Below, piece by piece: positions 38,629-50,121 of a stretch of 64,000 nt of DNA (its first letter is position 1; the number at the start of each line of letters is the position of its first letter). The notes below the pieces were generated by a model, which was given only the letters and a program-made list of their open reading frames with translations, did not search any database and had not been told where the DNA came from. A program made the position numbers and the translations under genes. The DNA is from Streptomyces sp. ISL-94 (lineage in GTDB: Bacteria; Actinomycetota; Actinomycetes; Streptomycetales; Streptomycetaceae): NCBI RefSeq assembly GCF_018614075.1, contig NZ_JAGGOZ010000026.1, positions 35,463-99,462 on the forward strand, read 5' to 3'.

Positions 38629-39272
38629 AGAGAGCCGTGCTCTTCGACCTCGACGGTGTCCTCGTCGACAGCCGGGCCGCCCAGCTCGCCACCCTGGCAG
38701 GCTTCGCGACCGCCGCACTCGACCGCCGCGTCACCATCGACGACCTCCCGCCCGGAGCCGAGACCACCCCGCGCGCGCAAGTGCTGGCCCACCTCGGGCT
38801 AGACGGATCGATCGACGAAGACGGCTGGGACGCGGCCAGCGCCACGGCCACCCTCGTCACCAAGGTCTTCCCGTTCGTACCCGAGACCCTCACCGAGCTG
38901 CGGGCTGCCAACGTCGCGACGGGCGTCGTCACCCTACGAAGTCGCCGACGGTTGCACTGGCTGCTGCCGCCCGACGTCATCGGTCTGCTGGACACCGTCG
39001 TCTGCTACGAGGACGCGACGCCCAAGCCGGCGCCCGATGGCCTCCTTCTTGCCCTCGACCGGCTCGGGGCGACTCCCGGCAGCGCCGTGTTCGTCGGAGA
39101 CACGGATGCCGACATGCGCGCCGCCCGAGCCGCAGGCGTGACATCGGTCGGCGCAGGCTGGGGGTTCGCCGGGCCCGACGTGCTCACTCGAACCGGTGCC
39201 GATCTCGTCCTCTCCGAACCAGCCGGCCTCACCGCCGTACTGCTCCGCCTGGTCGGGGTTCCACCCAACTGA
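38625..39272 (+). CDS. HAD-superfamily phosphatase
   Basis: A 215-residue haloacid-dehalogenase hydrolase. Motif I is VLFDLDGVLVDS (Asp8 nucleophile, Asp10), the conserved lysine is in ATPKPAPDG, and motif IV is VFVGDTDADMRAARAAG. Beta-phosphoglucomutase/Gph-like members dephosphorylate sugar phosphates or nucleotides. The GTG start overlaps the phosphoribosyltransferase stop. It is the last gene before the structured leader of the AlaRS gene. Confidence 0.83.
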   Translation: MKRAVLFDLDGVLVDSRAAQLATLAGFATAALDRRVTIDDLPPGAETTPRAQVLAHLGLDGSIDEDGWDAASATATLVTKVFPFVPETLTELRAANVATGVVTLRSRRRLHWLLPPDVIGLLDTVVCYEDATPKPAPDGLLLALDRLGATPGSAVFVGDTDADMRAARAAGVTSVGAGWGFAGPDVLTRTGADLVLSEPAGLTAVLLRLVGVPPN

Positions 39273-39292
39273 ACGGATTCCCCAGCGATCTT

Positions 39293-39384
39293 GACTCCTG
39301 ATCCGCTACGCTTGGTGGTGCAGTCACAGCGGACCGTTCCGTCCACTGTCGGCTGCACCACCTGTGAGCAACGGATCAGGAGTC
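39293..39384 (+). promoter_or_regulatory. Long structured RNA leader hiding a Shine-Dalgarno sequence
   Basis: Three nested stems fold about 92 nt. The outer is GACTCCTGATCCG (39293-39305) with CGGATCAGGAGTC (39372-39384), 13 bp. The middle is GGTGGTGCAG (39314-39323) with CTGCACCACC (39353-39362), 10 bp. The inner is ACAGcGGAC (39326-39334) with GTCCaCTGT (39341-39349). The outer 3' arm contains AGGAG directly before ATG 39385, so folding would block ribosome access to the small ORF. Confidence 0.75.
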
Positions 39385-39435
39385 ATGGTCTACACCGTGG
39401 GGGCGCGAGCTATGTGCGTCGAGCTGGAGAACTGA
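39385..39435 (+). CDS. Candidate 16-residue peptide upstream of the AlaRS gene
   Basis: ATG 39385 opens a 16-codon frame, MVYTVGARAMCVELEN, ending at TGA 39433-39435. Its AGGAG (39379-39383) is locked in the leader stem, and its last codons enter a second hairpin (39427-39456). It could be an attenuation leader peptide (it has two Ala codons, GCG and GCT) or a short ribosomal-peptide precursor carrying one Cys. No homologue is known to me. Translation is unproven. Confidence 0.45.
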   Translation: MVYTVGARAMCVELEN

Positions 39436-39456
39436 GAACCCTCAGTCCCTGTTCTC
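39427..39456 (+). promoter_or_regulatory. Second hairpin between small ORF and alaS
   Basis: GAGAAC (39427-39432) pairs with GTTCTC (39451-39456), and CTGAG (39432-39436) with CTCAG (39441-39445). It overlaps the small-ORF stop codon, a layout fitting attenuation or translational control. No T-tract follows. Confidence 0.5.
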
Positions 39457-39519
39457 GGCCCGGCTCGGCGTGTGATCAACCCCCCCTCTCCACGACTCTT
39501 CCGTGAGGGCCATAACGCC

Positions 39520-42174
<2,655 letters not shown>

Positions 42175-42197
42175 AAGCCCGGGCGCCTGTGTAGCAG

Positions 42198-42238
42198 GCT
42201 GCAGGCGGACGTCCCCCCACGGGGTCGCCGCCTGCAGC
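42198..42238. terminator. Bidirectional terminator between alaS and the GNAT gene
   Basis: The 11-bp stem GCTGCAGGCGG/CCGCCTGCAGC encloses a GC-rich loop with an inner CCCC/GGGG pair. It lies between two convergent genes. Confidence 0.8.
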
Positions 42239-42252
42239 TTCGCCTCACGCAA

Positions 42253-42774
42253 TCAGCGCGCCATCAGAGCCTTCGAGAGAACGACGCTCTCGTAGTTGGT
42301 GACGTCCCACCGCCACGTGCCCACCAGCACGTAACCCCGCCGGCCGTACCAGCCGACGAGCTCGGTTGCCTTGGCCGAGGTGTCGATGACGACCTGGGCA
42401 GAACCCAGCGCCGCGATCCGCCCCTCGGCGAGCTCCAGTAGGCGCTGCCCGAGCCCGGTGCCCCGCTCCGACGGGTCCACGGCCAGTTGCCAGAACGAGC
42501 CGGCGGTGGCTGGCGCGGGGTACCCCTCCGGGGCCGCGTGAGGAGCCGCCACTGTCACGGTGCCCACCAGCGCGTTCCCCCGGAGCGCGACCCAGCACTC
42601 ACCCTTGCCCAGACGGTTGGCTGTGTCCTGCAAGGACTGGTAGGACGCGAAAAAGACCCTCCCTGCAGCGGCGTGATCGGCGTACGAGCGATGCAGCAGG
42701 CTGGTCAGCTCCTCTACCGAGTCATCCTTGGCGAGGCGCCGCACGACAACGGGTGCGTCGGGGCCGGTTTGCAT
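42253..42774 (-). CDS. GNAT-family N-acetyltransferase
   Basis: A 173-residue acetyltransferase with acetyl-CoA motif A FWQLAVDPSERGTGLGQRLLELA and motif B VVIDTSAKATELVGWYGRRGYVLVG. ATG 42774 gives a normal GNAT domain but no clear SD; ATG 42846 is an alternative. It is convergent with alaS and divergent from the creatininase gene. Substrate unknown; it could modify an amine made by the cluster. Confidence 0.82.
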   Translation of the reverse strand: MQTGPDAPVVVRRLAKDDSVEELTSLLHRSYADHAAAGRVFFASYQSLQDTANRLGKGECWVALRGNALVGTVTVAAPHAAPEGYPAPATAGSFWQLAVDPSERGTGLGQRLLELAEGRIAALGSAQVVIDTSAKATELVGWYGRRGYVLVGTWRWDVTNYESVVLSKALMAR

Positions 42775-42889
42775 CGGTGTACCGGCTGATCGCAGGGTCA
42801 CAGCAGTAGTGTGCGCCGGATGCTGGCCTACGGCCTGTTGAGTCATCGGTGCACAGGCTGCTGGAGAGCTAAAGGAGGAGCTGGACACA

Positions 42890-43642
42890 ATGAGGGGCGT
42901 TGCCCTGTACCCGACCAGAGGGAGTGTCGTGAACTTCTTGCCGACCACCACCGGCACAGACGTCCAGGAACAGCAACCCCGCATCGCGGTACTCCCAGTC
43001 GGCTCCTTCGAGCAGCACGGCCGCTACCTCCCGCTGGTCACCGACACGGCGATCGCCTGCGTCATCACCCAGGAGATCGCCGGCAGGTACCCCGTGCACC
43101 TGCTGCCGCCCATCACCATGTCGTGCAGCCACGAGCACGCCGCCTTCCCCGGCACGGTCAGCATCAGCGCGAAGACCCTCTACGCCGTGATCGACGACAT
43201 CCGTGCGTCCCTCGCCCGCTCCGGCATCCACAGGCTGGTGATAGTCAACGGCCACGGTGGGAACTACGTCCTGTCGAACGTCGTCCAGGAGGCCAACGTC
43301 GACGGGCCCGCGGTCTCCCTGTTCCCCCTTGGGGCCGACTGGGACCGAGCCCGCGACCACGCCGGCCTCGTCTCCGACCGACACGCCGACATGCACGCCG
43401 GCGAGATCGAGACGTCCATCCTTCTTCACTCGGCGCCCGAATTGGTGCGGGCCGGATTCGCCGATGCTGACCACGACGGCAGCAACCGTCCCTTCCTGCT
43501 GGTCCAGGGCATGAGCGCGTACACCGAATCCGGTGTGATCGGCTTCCCGTCCCACGCGACGGCGGCCAAGGGCAAGGCCGTACTCGCCAGCCTGGCCGAC
43601 AGTTTCGCGGGCCATTGGGAGATCCTCGGCCTCAGCGACTGA
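42890..43642 (+). CDS. Creatininase / MftE-like amidohydrolase
   Basis: A 250-residue creatininase-superfamily metalloenzyme. Metal ligands are Glu41, His43 and Asp51 in LPVGSFEQHGRYLPLVTDT; further motifs are VNGHGGNYVLSNVV and DMHAGEIETS. Family members cleave C-N bonds: creatininase, riboflavin-pathway ArfB, and MftE, which trims the mycofactocin precursor peptide. The very strong AAAGGAGGAG before ATG 42890 is unusual here. Beside a 16-residue ORF and an AlaRS, a peptidase or amidase role is attractive but inferred. Confidence 0.85.
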   Translation: MRGVALYPTRGSVVNFLPTTTGTDVQEQQPRIAVLPVGSFEQHGRYLPLVTDTAIACVITQEIAGRYPVHLLPPITMSCSHEHAAFPGTVSISAKTLYAVIDDIRASLARSGIHRLVIVNGHGGNYVLSNVVQEANVDGPAVSLFPLGADWDRARDHAGLVSDRHADMHAGEIETSILLHSAPELVRAGFADADHDGSNRPFLLVQGMSAYTESGVIGFPSHATAAKGKAVLASLADSFAGHWEILGLSD

Positions 43643-43676
43643 AGCCAGCCGAATCCTGCAATCGAAGGGTCTAGCT

Positions 43677-44342
43677 TTGACGTCTGCGCCACAGAACTTT
43701 CCGGTCGGCTCGATCGTCGTGTACTTCGGGAACCGCACCAATGTCACTGGCCACGCGGCCGGCGGCAGCGTCGAGATACGGATGCTGAACACGGGAAGCG
43801 AGCTGTCCGTCCCTCCGGACAGGCTGACCTCGCTGGCGGCGCCTGCTGCGGCGGGGCCACCGCTGTCCCGGGCCGGCCTGTTCGCCGGTACCGGACTCGT
43901 CGCCGTCATCGCCTTGGCATTCCTCCTTGACCTCGGCGGCAGCGACCCAAGCGAGGCCACTGTGACGAACTCGCAGGTGTCGTCAGTGCCAGCCGCACCC
44001 AGGAGTCCCTCGGCAGTCTCGCCACCGGCAGCGGCGGCGCCACAGGACCACGACACGGCCACTCCACACGTGGTCCCCAGCTACGCTGCTGGATTGCCCG
44101 CATGGGTGAAGAGCGTCCCGGACGTGAAAGCGGCCTACATCCAACCCGGCAACCCTGATGAAGTAGACCCAGCCGACCGCAGGGACTCCGTGGTGATCGA
44201 GTACACGAGTGGCGACGCCGGCCAGCGCTGTACCGCGATGCGAGCACTGGCTGGGCCCGAGCATGGAGTCATCGCCTTCACCCCGACCGGGATGGCGGTG
44301 GACTCGAACGGCTGCCTCGGCGTGAAGCTCGGTACGTCCTGA
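43677..44342 (+). CDS. Membrane-anchored hypothetical protein
   Basis: A 221-residue protein from TTG 43677 (AAGGG 8 nt upstream). An N-terminal soluble segment of ~60 residues is followed by one transmembrane helix (about 67-85, AGLFAGTGLVAVIALAFLL), a Pro/Ser/Ala linker, and a C-terminal domain with two cysteines (QRCTAM, SNGCLG) that may pair outside the membrane. No family recognised. It is only 34 bp after the creatininase gene, so possibly cotranscribed. The 184 bp to 44,526 hold nothing recognisable. Confidence 0.65.
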   Translation: MTSAPQNFPVGSIVVYFGNRTNVTGHAAGGSVEIRMLNTGSELSVPPDRLTSLAAPAAAGPPLSRAGLFAGTGLVAVIALAFLLDLGGSDPSEATVTNSQVSSVPAAPRSPSAVSPPAAAAPQDHDTATPHVVPSYAAGLPAWVKSVPDVKAAYIQPGNPDEVDPADRRDSVVIEYTSGDAGQRCTAMRALAGPEHGVIAFTPTGMAVDSNGCLGVKLGTS

Positions 44343-44526
44343 GGCGCGGCAGTCATCCGCCGAACTGCGGCAACGGTGCGCCGCGGCTGCTGGTATCAGC
44401 GGCGAGTTCCCCATCGAGCGCCTACCTCCGTGCAGCGCGATTGCTGACGAGGGCGGGAGCCAGCAACCTCGCGGCTAGGGTGACCCGTAACAGCGAGGCA
44501 GCTGGGCAGCCAGTTGGAGGTGGCGA

Positions 44527-46321
44527 GTGGGCGTTGCTGATCCCTCGGCGATGCGGGTGCCAGTAGGGGAGGACTCCCACCTGTGGACCAGCAGGACCAC
44601 AAGTCGCAAGGTGCTGCTGGTGGCGCATAACGTCACTTCTGCCGGACGCCTCCTGGACGTCTTGCCGCTGTTCCGCGACGACTTCCGCGTGCAGATGCTG
44701 GTGACCGCCACTGGGTCGTCAGCGTTCCGGTCGGGGCTCCACGAGTTGTTCGCCGGGTTGGAGCTGCCCATAGTGCCTTGGGGGCAGGCCCAGTCGATAC
44801 CGGTCGACCTCGCCGTATCAGCCAGCTTCGGCGGAGAACTCCATAACCTTCAGGGCAAATTGAGCATTTTGTCGCATGGTGTTGGGTATACTAAGAAACT
44901 GGCGAGGCCGGGAGCCGGGAGCCGGGAGCCGGGAGCCGGGAGCCGGGAGCCGGGAGCCGGGAGCCGGGAGCCGGGAGCCGGGAGCCGGGAGCCGGGAGCC
45001 AACCTTCGGCCTGTCGGCAGACTGGCTCCTCAACGATGGCAAGCCGTTCGTCGACGGTCTCGTACTGTCCCACGCGGAGCAACTGGACCGGTTGCGCCGC
45101 GCATGCCCGGAAGCCGAGGACGCGGCGGTGCTCGCCGGCGACCCCTGCTACGACCGGATGCTGTCCGCACGGAAGTACCGCGAAAGGTTCCGTCGATCCC
45201 TCGGAATACGCCGTGGGCAGCGCCTGGTCGTACTGAATTCCACCTGGAACCCTGAAGGGTTCTTCGGGAACGGGGGCGGTGAGGACCTCCTGCCGAGCCT
45301 GATGCCCCGGCTCGCCGCCGAGTTGCCTGCCGACGACTACCGGCTGGCTGCCATCCTGCACCCGAACGTCTGGTACGGGCACGGGCCGGGCCAGGTCCGT
45401 GCCTGGCTGGATCAGGCACGCCGGAGCGGGTTGACCTTGATCAACCCTGTGCATACCTGGCGGCAGGCCCTGCTGTCCGCGGATGTCGTCCTGGGCGACT
45501 TCGGCGCGGTCTCCTACTACGCGGCGGCCCTCGGCATCCCCGTGATGCTGGCGGCCACCGGTCAAGAGCGGCTGGACCCGGAGGCGCCGCTCTCATCGTT
45601 CGTACGGGATGCGCCCCGGCTCGATCCGCACCGCGCCTTGCGGGAGCAGGTGGAGAGGGTGATCGCCGGTCACCGACCGCTCGCCGGGCCAGCCGAGTTC
45701 ACCAGCTCGGCGCCCGGCGCCTCGGCGACGCTCCTGCGGCGGCACTTCTACGCCCTGATGGACCTCCCGGAGCCGGAGGCCCCCGCACTGCTGGAGCCAC
45801 TGCCCCTGCCGCCGTACGATCCCCCTCTGCGTACCGCCCCGCTGCACGTACGGACCGAGGTCCAGGGGGCGCAGGTCGCGGTCGAACGCTCCACGGCGCC
45901 TCCGTACGGAGCCGGCGGCGTCACGCACCTCGCGGTCCACGAGGACACCCTCGACCCCGGCATCCTGGAGTCGGCCGATGTGATCACACGGGACGGCCGG
46001 CCGGACGATCCCCGGCTGGGCAGCCCCCGGGCATGGACGTCTGAGGTGCTCGGCCGGTATCCGCACTGCACGGTCGCCGCGTACGTGACCGGGCCGCACA
46101 CGTGCACCGTCCGGAGCCGCGAGCACGGCGTGTACCGGCTGACGGCCGACCCGGAGTCGGATGCCGACCCGGGGGCGTACGCGTCCTCGTTCGCCGCGTG
46201 GCTCGCCACTGGCGGCCGAGTGCCCCGAGGCGGGACAACGCTGCGGATACGGGTCGCCGGTGGAGTACACCCGGTGTCGGTCGAGCCGGTGCTACTGAGC
46301 GACCTCGCAGCGCAGCCGTAG
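44527..46321 (+). CDS. CDP-glycerol-transferase-like protein split by a 7-bp repeat (predicted phase-off)
   Basis: Two frames together make one ~590-residue protein. The N-part (from GTG 44527) has KVLLVAHNVTSAGRLLDVLPLF ... LSILSHGVGYTKKLARPG. The C-part (to 46321) has TFGLSADWLLNDGKPFVDG ... VLAGDPCYDRML ... RLVVLNSTWNPEG and a glycosyl/glycerophosphotransferase-like second half. They are joined by 13 copies of GGGAGCC (44910-45000), which translate as an REPGAGS heptad in any frame. With 13 copies the halves are out of frame by one; 12 or 15 copies would fuse them. I read this as a contingency switch currently off. The family name is tentative. The end overlaps the NB-ARC gene by 30 nt, convergently. 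Confidence 0.7.
44910..45000. repeat. Heptanucleotide tandem repeat (GGGAGCC)13
   Basis: Exactly thirteen perfect copies, 91 bp. Seven is not a multiple of three, so each slip changes the reading frame of the gene that contains it. A degenerate half-copy precedes it. Confidence 0.97.
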
Positions 46322-48418
46322 GGCGGCCAGGTACCCCAAGTGTGGGATCGCGGCCGGCGTGAGCAGCTGCTCCGCGGCCGCAATCAACGTCAGTGCTTCG
46401 GCGTTGTCTCCTGCATCGTGCAGGGTTTCGGCCAGGTCGGTGAGAGCGCGGGCCTGGTTGTACGGCTCGCCTTGCTCGGCGAAGAAGTCCACCGCGGCCT
46501 CCAGCAGGCCGCGCGACTCGTCGAGCCTCCCCATTCCGCGCAGGGCCCGTCCCTGGTGGCGCTGGGACAGGGCGTGTGCGCGCGGCATGTCGTGCGCGCC
46601 CTCATGATCCGGCTCGATCGAGCCGTAGATGGCATCTGCCGCGACGAACCGCTCGTGTGCCGCCTCGTACAGCCAGCGGTTCAGGTTCAGCAGGCCCTGC
46701 AGCTCCACGGAGGATGCCTCACCGCGCAAATGGCCGGCCTCGCGCTCCGCCCTGGCCGCGGCGCCCGCCTCCCGATCCGCCTCGTCCCAGCGCCCCAGCT
46801 CCCCCAGGCAGTGGGCAAGCTGGAAGTGCAGCGCACCCGCGATGCGGGAGGCCGGCTGGTGCTCGTCGGCGCAGCGGGCCGCGAGTCGCAGGGCGGGCAG
46901 TACGTCGTCCCAGTGGCCCGCCTTGAGCTGAAGGGGCCAGAGTGCACGTCCCAGCCGTAGCGCCGTGGTGGTGTGCTCGTACTCGCGGGCCACGAACACG
47001 GCGCGGACCAGGTTGCCTGCCTCCACCGCCAACACTGCCACGCCCTCGGCTTCATCCCTGTACGGTTCCCCCCGCGCGGGTGCCGGCTCGGTCCGCCAGC
47101 TCTGGGGCAAGGCCGCGTGTGCCGCGTGCAGGGCCCGGTTGAGCAGGAGATCCAGGGTCCGGGCGACAGCCGCGGAGCACTCGGGGATCCCGTGCTCCGG
47201 TCCCGCCGTATCGGCCAGGTGGCGGCGCACATCGGGCCGGAACCGGTACCGCCCATCGGGTAGGGGTTCCATGAGCTGGGCGTCAGCCGCTTCCGCCAGC
47301 ATGCGGGCGGCCTCGTCCTCAGCGACGCCCGCAGCCGCCGCGGCGAGGGGCGCGGTGACGGACGGCCAGCCGCCGAGGGCCGTCAACCGGCAGAGCCGCG
47401 CCGTCTCCGGCCGGACCCGGCGGCAACCGGCCTCGGTCGTAGAGCGTATCGGATCGCTCCCTGATGCCCCCGACGCCGGATCCAGAAGGTCCAGCTCCAT
47501 GTCCTCGGTCAACAGGCGCATCGCCGCCGCCCTCACGGCGAAGGCGTTGCCCGCGCAGTGGGCCAATACGCCCGGCATCTGCGACTTGGCACGCGCGACC
47601 TTCTCCCGGCCCGCGACCTTCCTCATCATCTCCAGGGCGTCCCGGTCGCTCAGCCCGGACACGGGGACGGCCTCCGCTTCCAGAGCGAGAGGCGGCCCGG
47701 ACACGACCACTAGCAGGAAGACCTCCGGTGTGGCCGGGATGAGACTGCGGACCTGGGCGACCGAAGACGCGTGGTCGACCACCACCATCGCCCGGCGGCC
47801 GTCTGTCAGCCGCCGGTAGAGCTGTTCCCGGCCCGCCTCGGTGGGTGGAATCCGCTCGGCCTCAACGCCCATCTGCCGGAGCAGCCGCAGCAGGACCGCT
47901 GACGGCGCCGGGCCCAGCTCTGCCGAGCCGTCGCGGAGGTCGATGTAGAACTGTCCGTCGGGGAACCGGTCACGGCACACCGCACCCAGGTGCAGCGCCA
48001 CCGCGCTGGTACCGATTCCCGGGGGGCCGAACAGGAGAGCGACGCGCGGACGCCCGGCAGTCGGACGGGTAGCCTCCCGCCTCAGCCGCTTGACGATGTC
48101 CTTGCGGTCGGTGAAGTGGCGCGTGGCCGGAGGAAGCCCACTGCCGGAAGGAAGCCCGGCCGCGGACTCCGGAACGCTCCGGAGGAGAAGGGACCATTCG
48201 TCTGCCTGGCGCCGATCGTCACCCAGGCGGGCATGTACGTGACCGGCCAACGACTCCCAGCCTTCCCTGCTGGTGGGCAGGGGCGTCTCTCGCCCCGTGG
48301 CCCTTCTCGCCAGTGCGCCGGTCGACAGCAGTAGCTGCTTGCCCATTTCACCGGCCGCACCATTGCCCACCGCGGTGAGGAATGCGGTCAGTGCACTGAG
48401 CGCGATGATCTCCAGCAT
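46292..48418 (-). CDS. NB-ARC ATPase with tetratricopeptide repeats
   Basis: A 708-residue STAND-type protein. An N-terminal hydrophobic/helical segment (MLEIIALSALTAFLTAVGNGAAG) may attach it to the membrane. Then comes an NB-ARC domain with P-loop LLFGPPGIGTSAVAL, where the usual Walker lysine is replaced (GIGTS rather than GxGKT), Walker B RAMVVVDHASS, and a helical winged-helix region. The C-terminal ~300 residues are TPRs (HFQLAHCLGELGRWDEADR, RHQGRALRGMGRLDESRGL). Such proteins act as signalling or defence sensors. ATG 48418 has GGAGGGG upstream. It is convergent with the 7-bp-repeat gene. Confidence 0.85.
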   Translation of the reverse strand: MLEIIALSALTAFLTAVGNGAAGEMGKQLLLSTGALARRATGRETPLPTSREGWESLAGHVHARLGDDRRQADEWSLLLRSVPESAAGLPSGSGLPPATRHFTDRKDIVKRLRREATRPTAGRPRVALLFGPPGIGTSAVALHLGAVCRDRFPDGQFYIDLRDGSAELGPAPSAVLLRLLRQMGVEAERIPPTEAGREQLYRRLTDGRRAMVVVDHASSVAQVRSLIPATPEVFLLVVVSGPPLALEAEAVPVSGLSDRDALEMMRKVAGREKVARAKSQMPGVLAHCAGNAFAVRAAAMRLLTEDMELDLLDPASGASGSDPIRSTTEAGCRRVRPETARLCRLTALGGWPSVTAPLAAAAAGVAEDEAARMLAEAADAQLMEPLPDGRYRFRPDVRRHLADTAGPEHGIPECSAAVARTLDLLLNRALHAAHAALPQSWRTEPAPARGEPYRDEAEGVAVLAVEAGNLVRAVFVAREYEHTTTALRLGRALWPLQLKAGHWDDVLPALRLAARCADEHQPASRIAGALHFQLAHCLGELGRWDEADREAGAAARAEREAGHLRGEASSVELQGLLNLNRWLYEAAHERFVAADAIYGSIEPDHEGAHDMPRAHALSQRHQGRALRGMGRLDESRGLLEAAVDFFAEQGEPYNQARALTDLAETLHDAGDNAEALTLIAAAEQLLTPAAIPHLGYLAALRLRCEVAQ

Positions 48419-48838
48419 GTCGGCCCCTCCCCCTGGTTCCCGATCCGCCATTGCCGGACTGTAACCCGGCAACAGCAGCCTGGGGAAACCTTTCCGACCA
48501 GGCCAACTCCGTGCCGAAATTGCACAGATGAGTCCTGGGTCACGAAACGCGCCACTGGACCACACCATCGGGCGCGTGAGACGGCAACGGCGTGAGCGTC
48601 TGTCAGCGTCTGCTCTACCTGCAGGCCTCAGCAGGGCGAGGGGTTCGTACCCGTCGGGATGGCCCAACGGCTGGGGTGCGGGTGCAGGCCGACGGGCTGG
48701 CGCAGTTGCGACGTGAGGCCGACTGGCTGCGCGACGTCGACACGAAGCGGGAGGCCTTCATCAACCTGGTGTCTGCTGCATGCCCATCAAACCACTCAAC
48801 CCGCCTTCACGCGGAAGGTGTTGTGGCTGCTGTGATTC
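48419..48838. other. 420-bp intergenic region
   Basis: It holds the promoter of the NB-ARC gene and, on the plus strand at about 48,660-48,790, a short coding-like stretch (LRREADWLRDVDTKREAFINL) that I cannot assign, perhaps a gene remnant. Confidence 0.3.
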
Positions 48839-49321
48839 TCAGGCAGGGACCATGTCGCCGAGTAGGTCGCGCAGAGCCACGTCGACGCCGTTCGGTGCGG
48901 CCTCCGCCATCTGACGGAGATCGATCTGCTTGACGTAGCGGTAGCTCTGCGGAGGGTGGAAGGAACCGACCGCCCGGAGGGCCGTGAGCGGGACCGGCTC
49001 CTGGAAGGTCACCGGATCAGCCAGCGTGAGGCCACTGGCCCGGCTCGCACCACTCATGTACGCGTCGTACTCACGGCGGCTGATGCCCGCGCGTGTACGG
49101 CTGGTCGACCACACTTCGCGAGGGGACGCCACCTGGACCGAAGCGATGCGGGCCGCGCCGACGATGGCCATCGTCGGCGCGGTGGCGTACAGGAGGACAG
49201 GAGTGCCGGGAGGTGCGGCGACACGCTGCCGCCGCACCTCTACCGTCTTGCTCCCGGCAAGGATCGCGGTCGCGAACCGGGGGTGGACGGACAGCAGCAT
49301 CGCGCGCTCCGGATCGTTCAC
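48839..49321 (-). CDS. ASCH-domain protein
   Basis: A 160-residue protein opening with the ASCH signature: MLLSVHPRFATAILAGSKTVEVRRQ (G-x-K-x-x-E-x-R core). ASCH is a PUA-like RNA-binding fold found in ribonuclease or RNA-modification contexts. The GTG start overlaps the upstream gene's stop by GTGA, making it the last gene of an operon with the GNAT-PIN fusion. Confidence 0.85.
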   Translation of the reverse strand: MNDPERAMLLSVHPRFATAILAGSKTVEVRRQRVAAPPGTPVLLYATAPTMAIVGAARIASVQVASPREVWSTSRTRAGISRREYDAYMSGASRASGLTLADPVTFQEPVPLTALRAVGSFHPPQSYRYVKQIDLRQMAEAAPNGVDVALRDLLGDMVPA

Positions 49322-50112
49322 GTCTTTCGGTGCCCCTCTTCGTAGACCGCCTGGAACAGCGTGCTGTTGATCTTCGACAGCTGTTGCAGCGACAACGCTA
49401 GTCCCAGCTTCTCCGCCAGCACACGCAGACGCCTGTAGGGCACCGGCACGGGGAAGATCTCGGTGTCCGAGAACCTCAACGCCATCGCCCTGCCGTAGGG
49501 TTCGGCCGCCTTCCGAACTTCCCCTCGACCATATACGCCCAGGTGTTCGAATTGCGAGTGGAGGGTGTCGGGATCGTCGATCACCACCTCATCGAGGCGG
49601 GAACAACCGATCACCATCTGTCCCTGCTCACCGGGGTTCCCCCGGCTTACATACCAGAGAAGGCGACCCGGAACGCTCTCGTTCCGATGGCCAGGGGAGC
49701 GGTAGTAGACGTGCTCGCGGCTGATCCCGAGGACATCGTCCCTCGGCAACAGCATCGTGGGGAAGTCGAACAGGTCGGCAGACCACCGGGGTTCGATGGG
49801 CACGATGAACGACGGCAGTCCAGAATCCATGACCTTCGCCGGCCACCAAGCGCGCTCGGCAACACTCGCTACCTCGGCGGACAGGTCAGCGGGCAGCGCG
49901 GGCACCATGAGAGCCAGGCGCTGTGCAATGTCAGCGGCCGCGCCGGACACCTCCGAGGCGGCACCGCAGACATCCACGAGCAGGGCGGTAAGGCCGTCTG
50001 CGTTAGCAGCGAACCCGTCCGCGCCCGCCGCCGCCTTGGCCACCGCCGACGGGTACGGGTCGGTGATCCGGATGACCTGTGCCCCGCGCTCACGCCCGAG
50101 CCGCTTCAGCAT
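49318..50112 (-). CDS. Hypothetical protein linking the GNAT-PIN and ASCH genes
   Basis: A 264-residue soluble protein. Features are an Ala-rich helical first third (AVAKAAAGADGFAANADGLTALLVDVCGAASEVSGAAADIAQRL) and a beta-rich middle (GLPSFIVPIEPRWSADLFDFPTMLLPRDDVLGISREHVYYRSPGHR). I recognise no family. It starts 9 bp after the GNAT-PIN stop and ends overlapping the ASCH gene, so the three are coupled and perhaps one complex (inference). Confidence 0.7.
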   Translation of the reverse strand: MLKRLGRERGAQVIRITDPYPSAVAKAAAGADGFAANADGLTALLVDVCGAASEVSGAAADIAQRLALMVPALPADLSAEVASVAERAWWPAKVMDSGLPSFIVPIEPRWSADLFDFPTMLLPRDDVLGISREHVYYRSPGHRNESVPGRLLWYVSRGNPGEQGQMVIGCSRLDEVVIDDPDTLHSQFEHLGVYGRGEVRKAAEPYGRAMALRFSDTEIFPVPVPYRRLRVLAEKLGLALSLQQLSKINSTLFQAVYEEGHRKT

Positions 50113-50121
50113 GAAGAGCAG

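Noticed and set aside
39293..39384. tRNA-like substrate of the AlaRS
   Set aside because: None of its stems shows a G-U pair at the third position, the main AlaRS identity element, and there is no CCA-type end at a stem terminus.
39293..39456. T-box riboswitch for alaS
   Set aside because: There is no recognisable T-box sequence, specifier bulge or T-tract terminator. The structure is one long nested hairpin with an SD in its 3' arm.
44910..45000. CRISPR array
   Set aside because: The units are perfect 7-mers without spacers, i.e. a microsatellite. The 16-bp repeats at 60693 likewise have no spacers.
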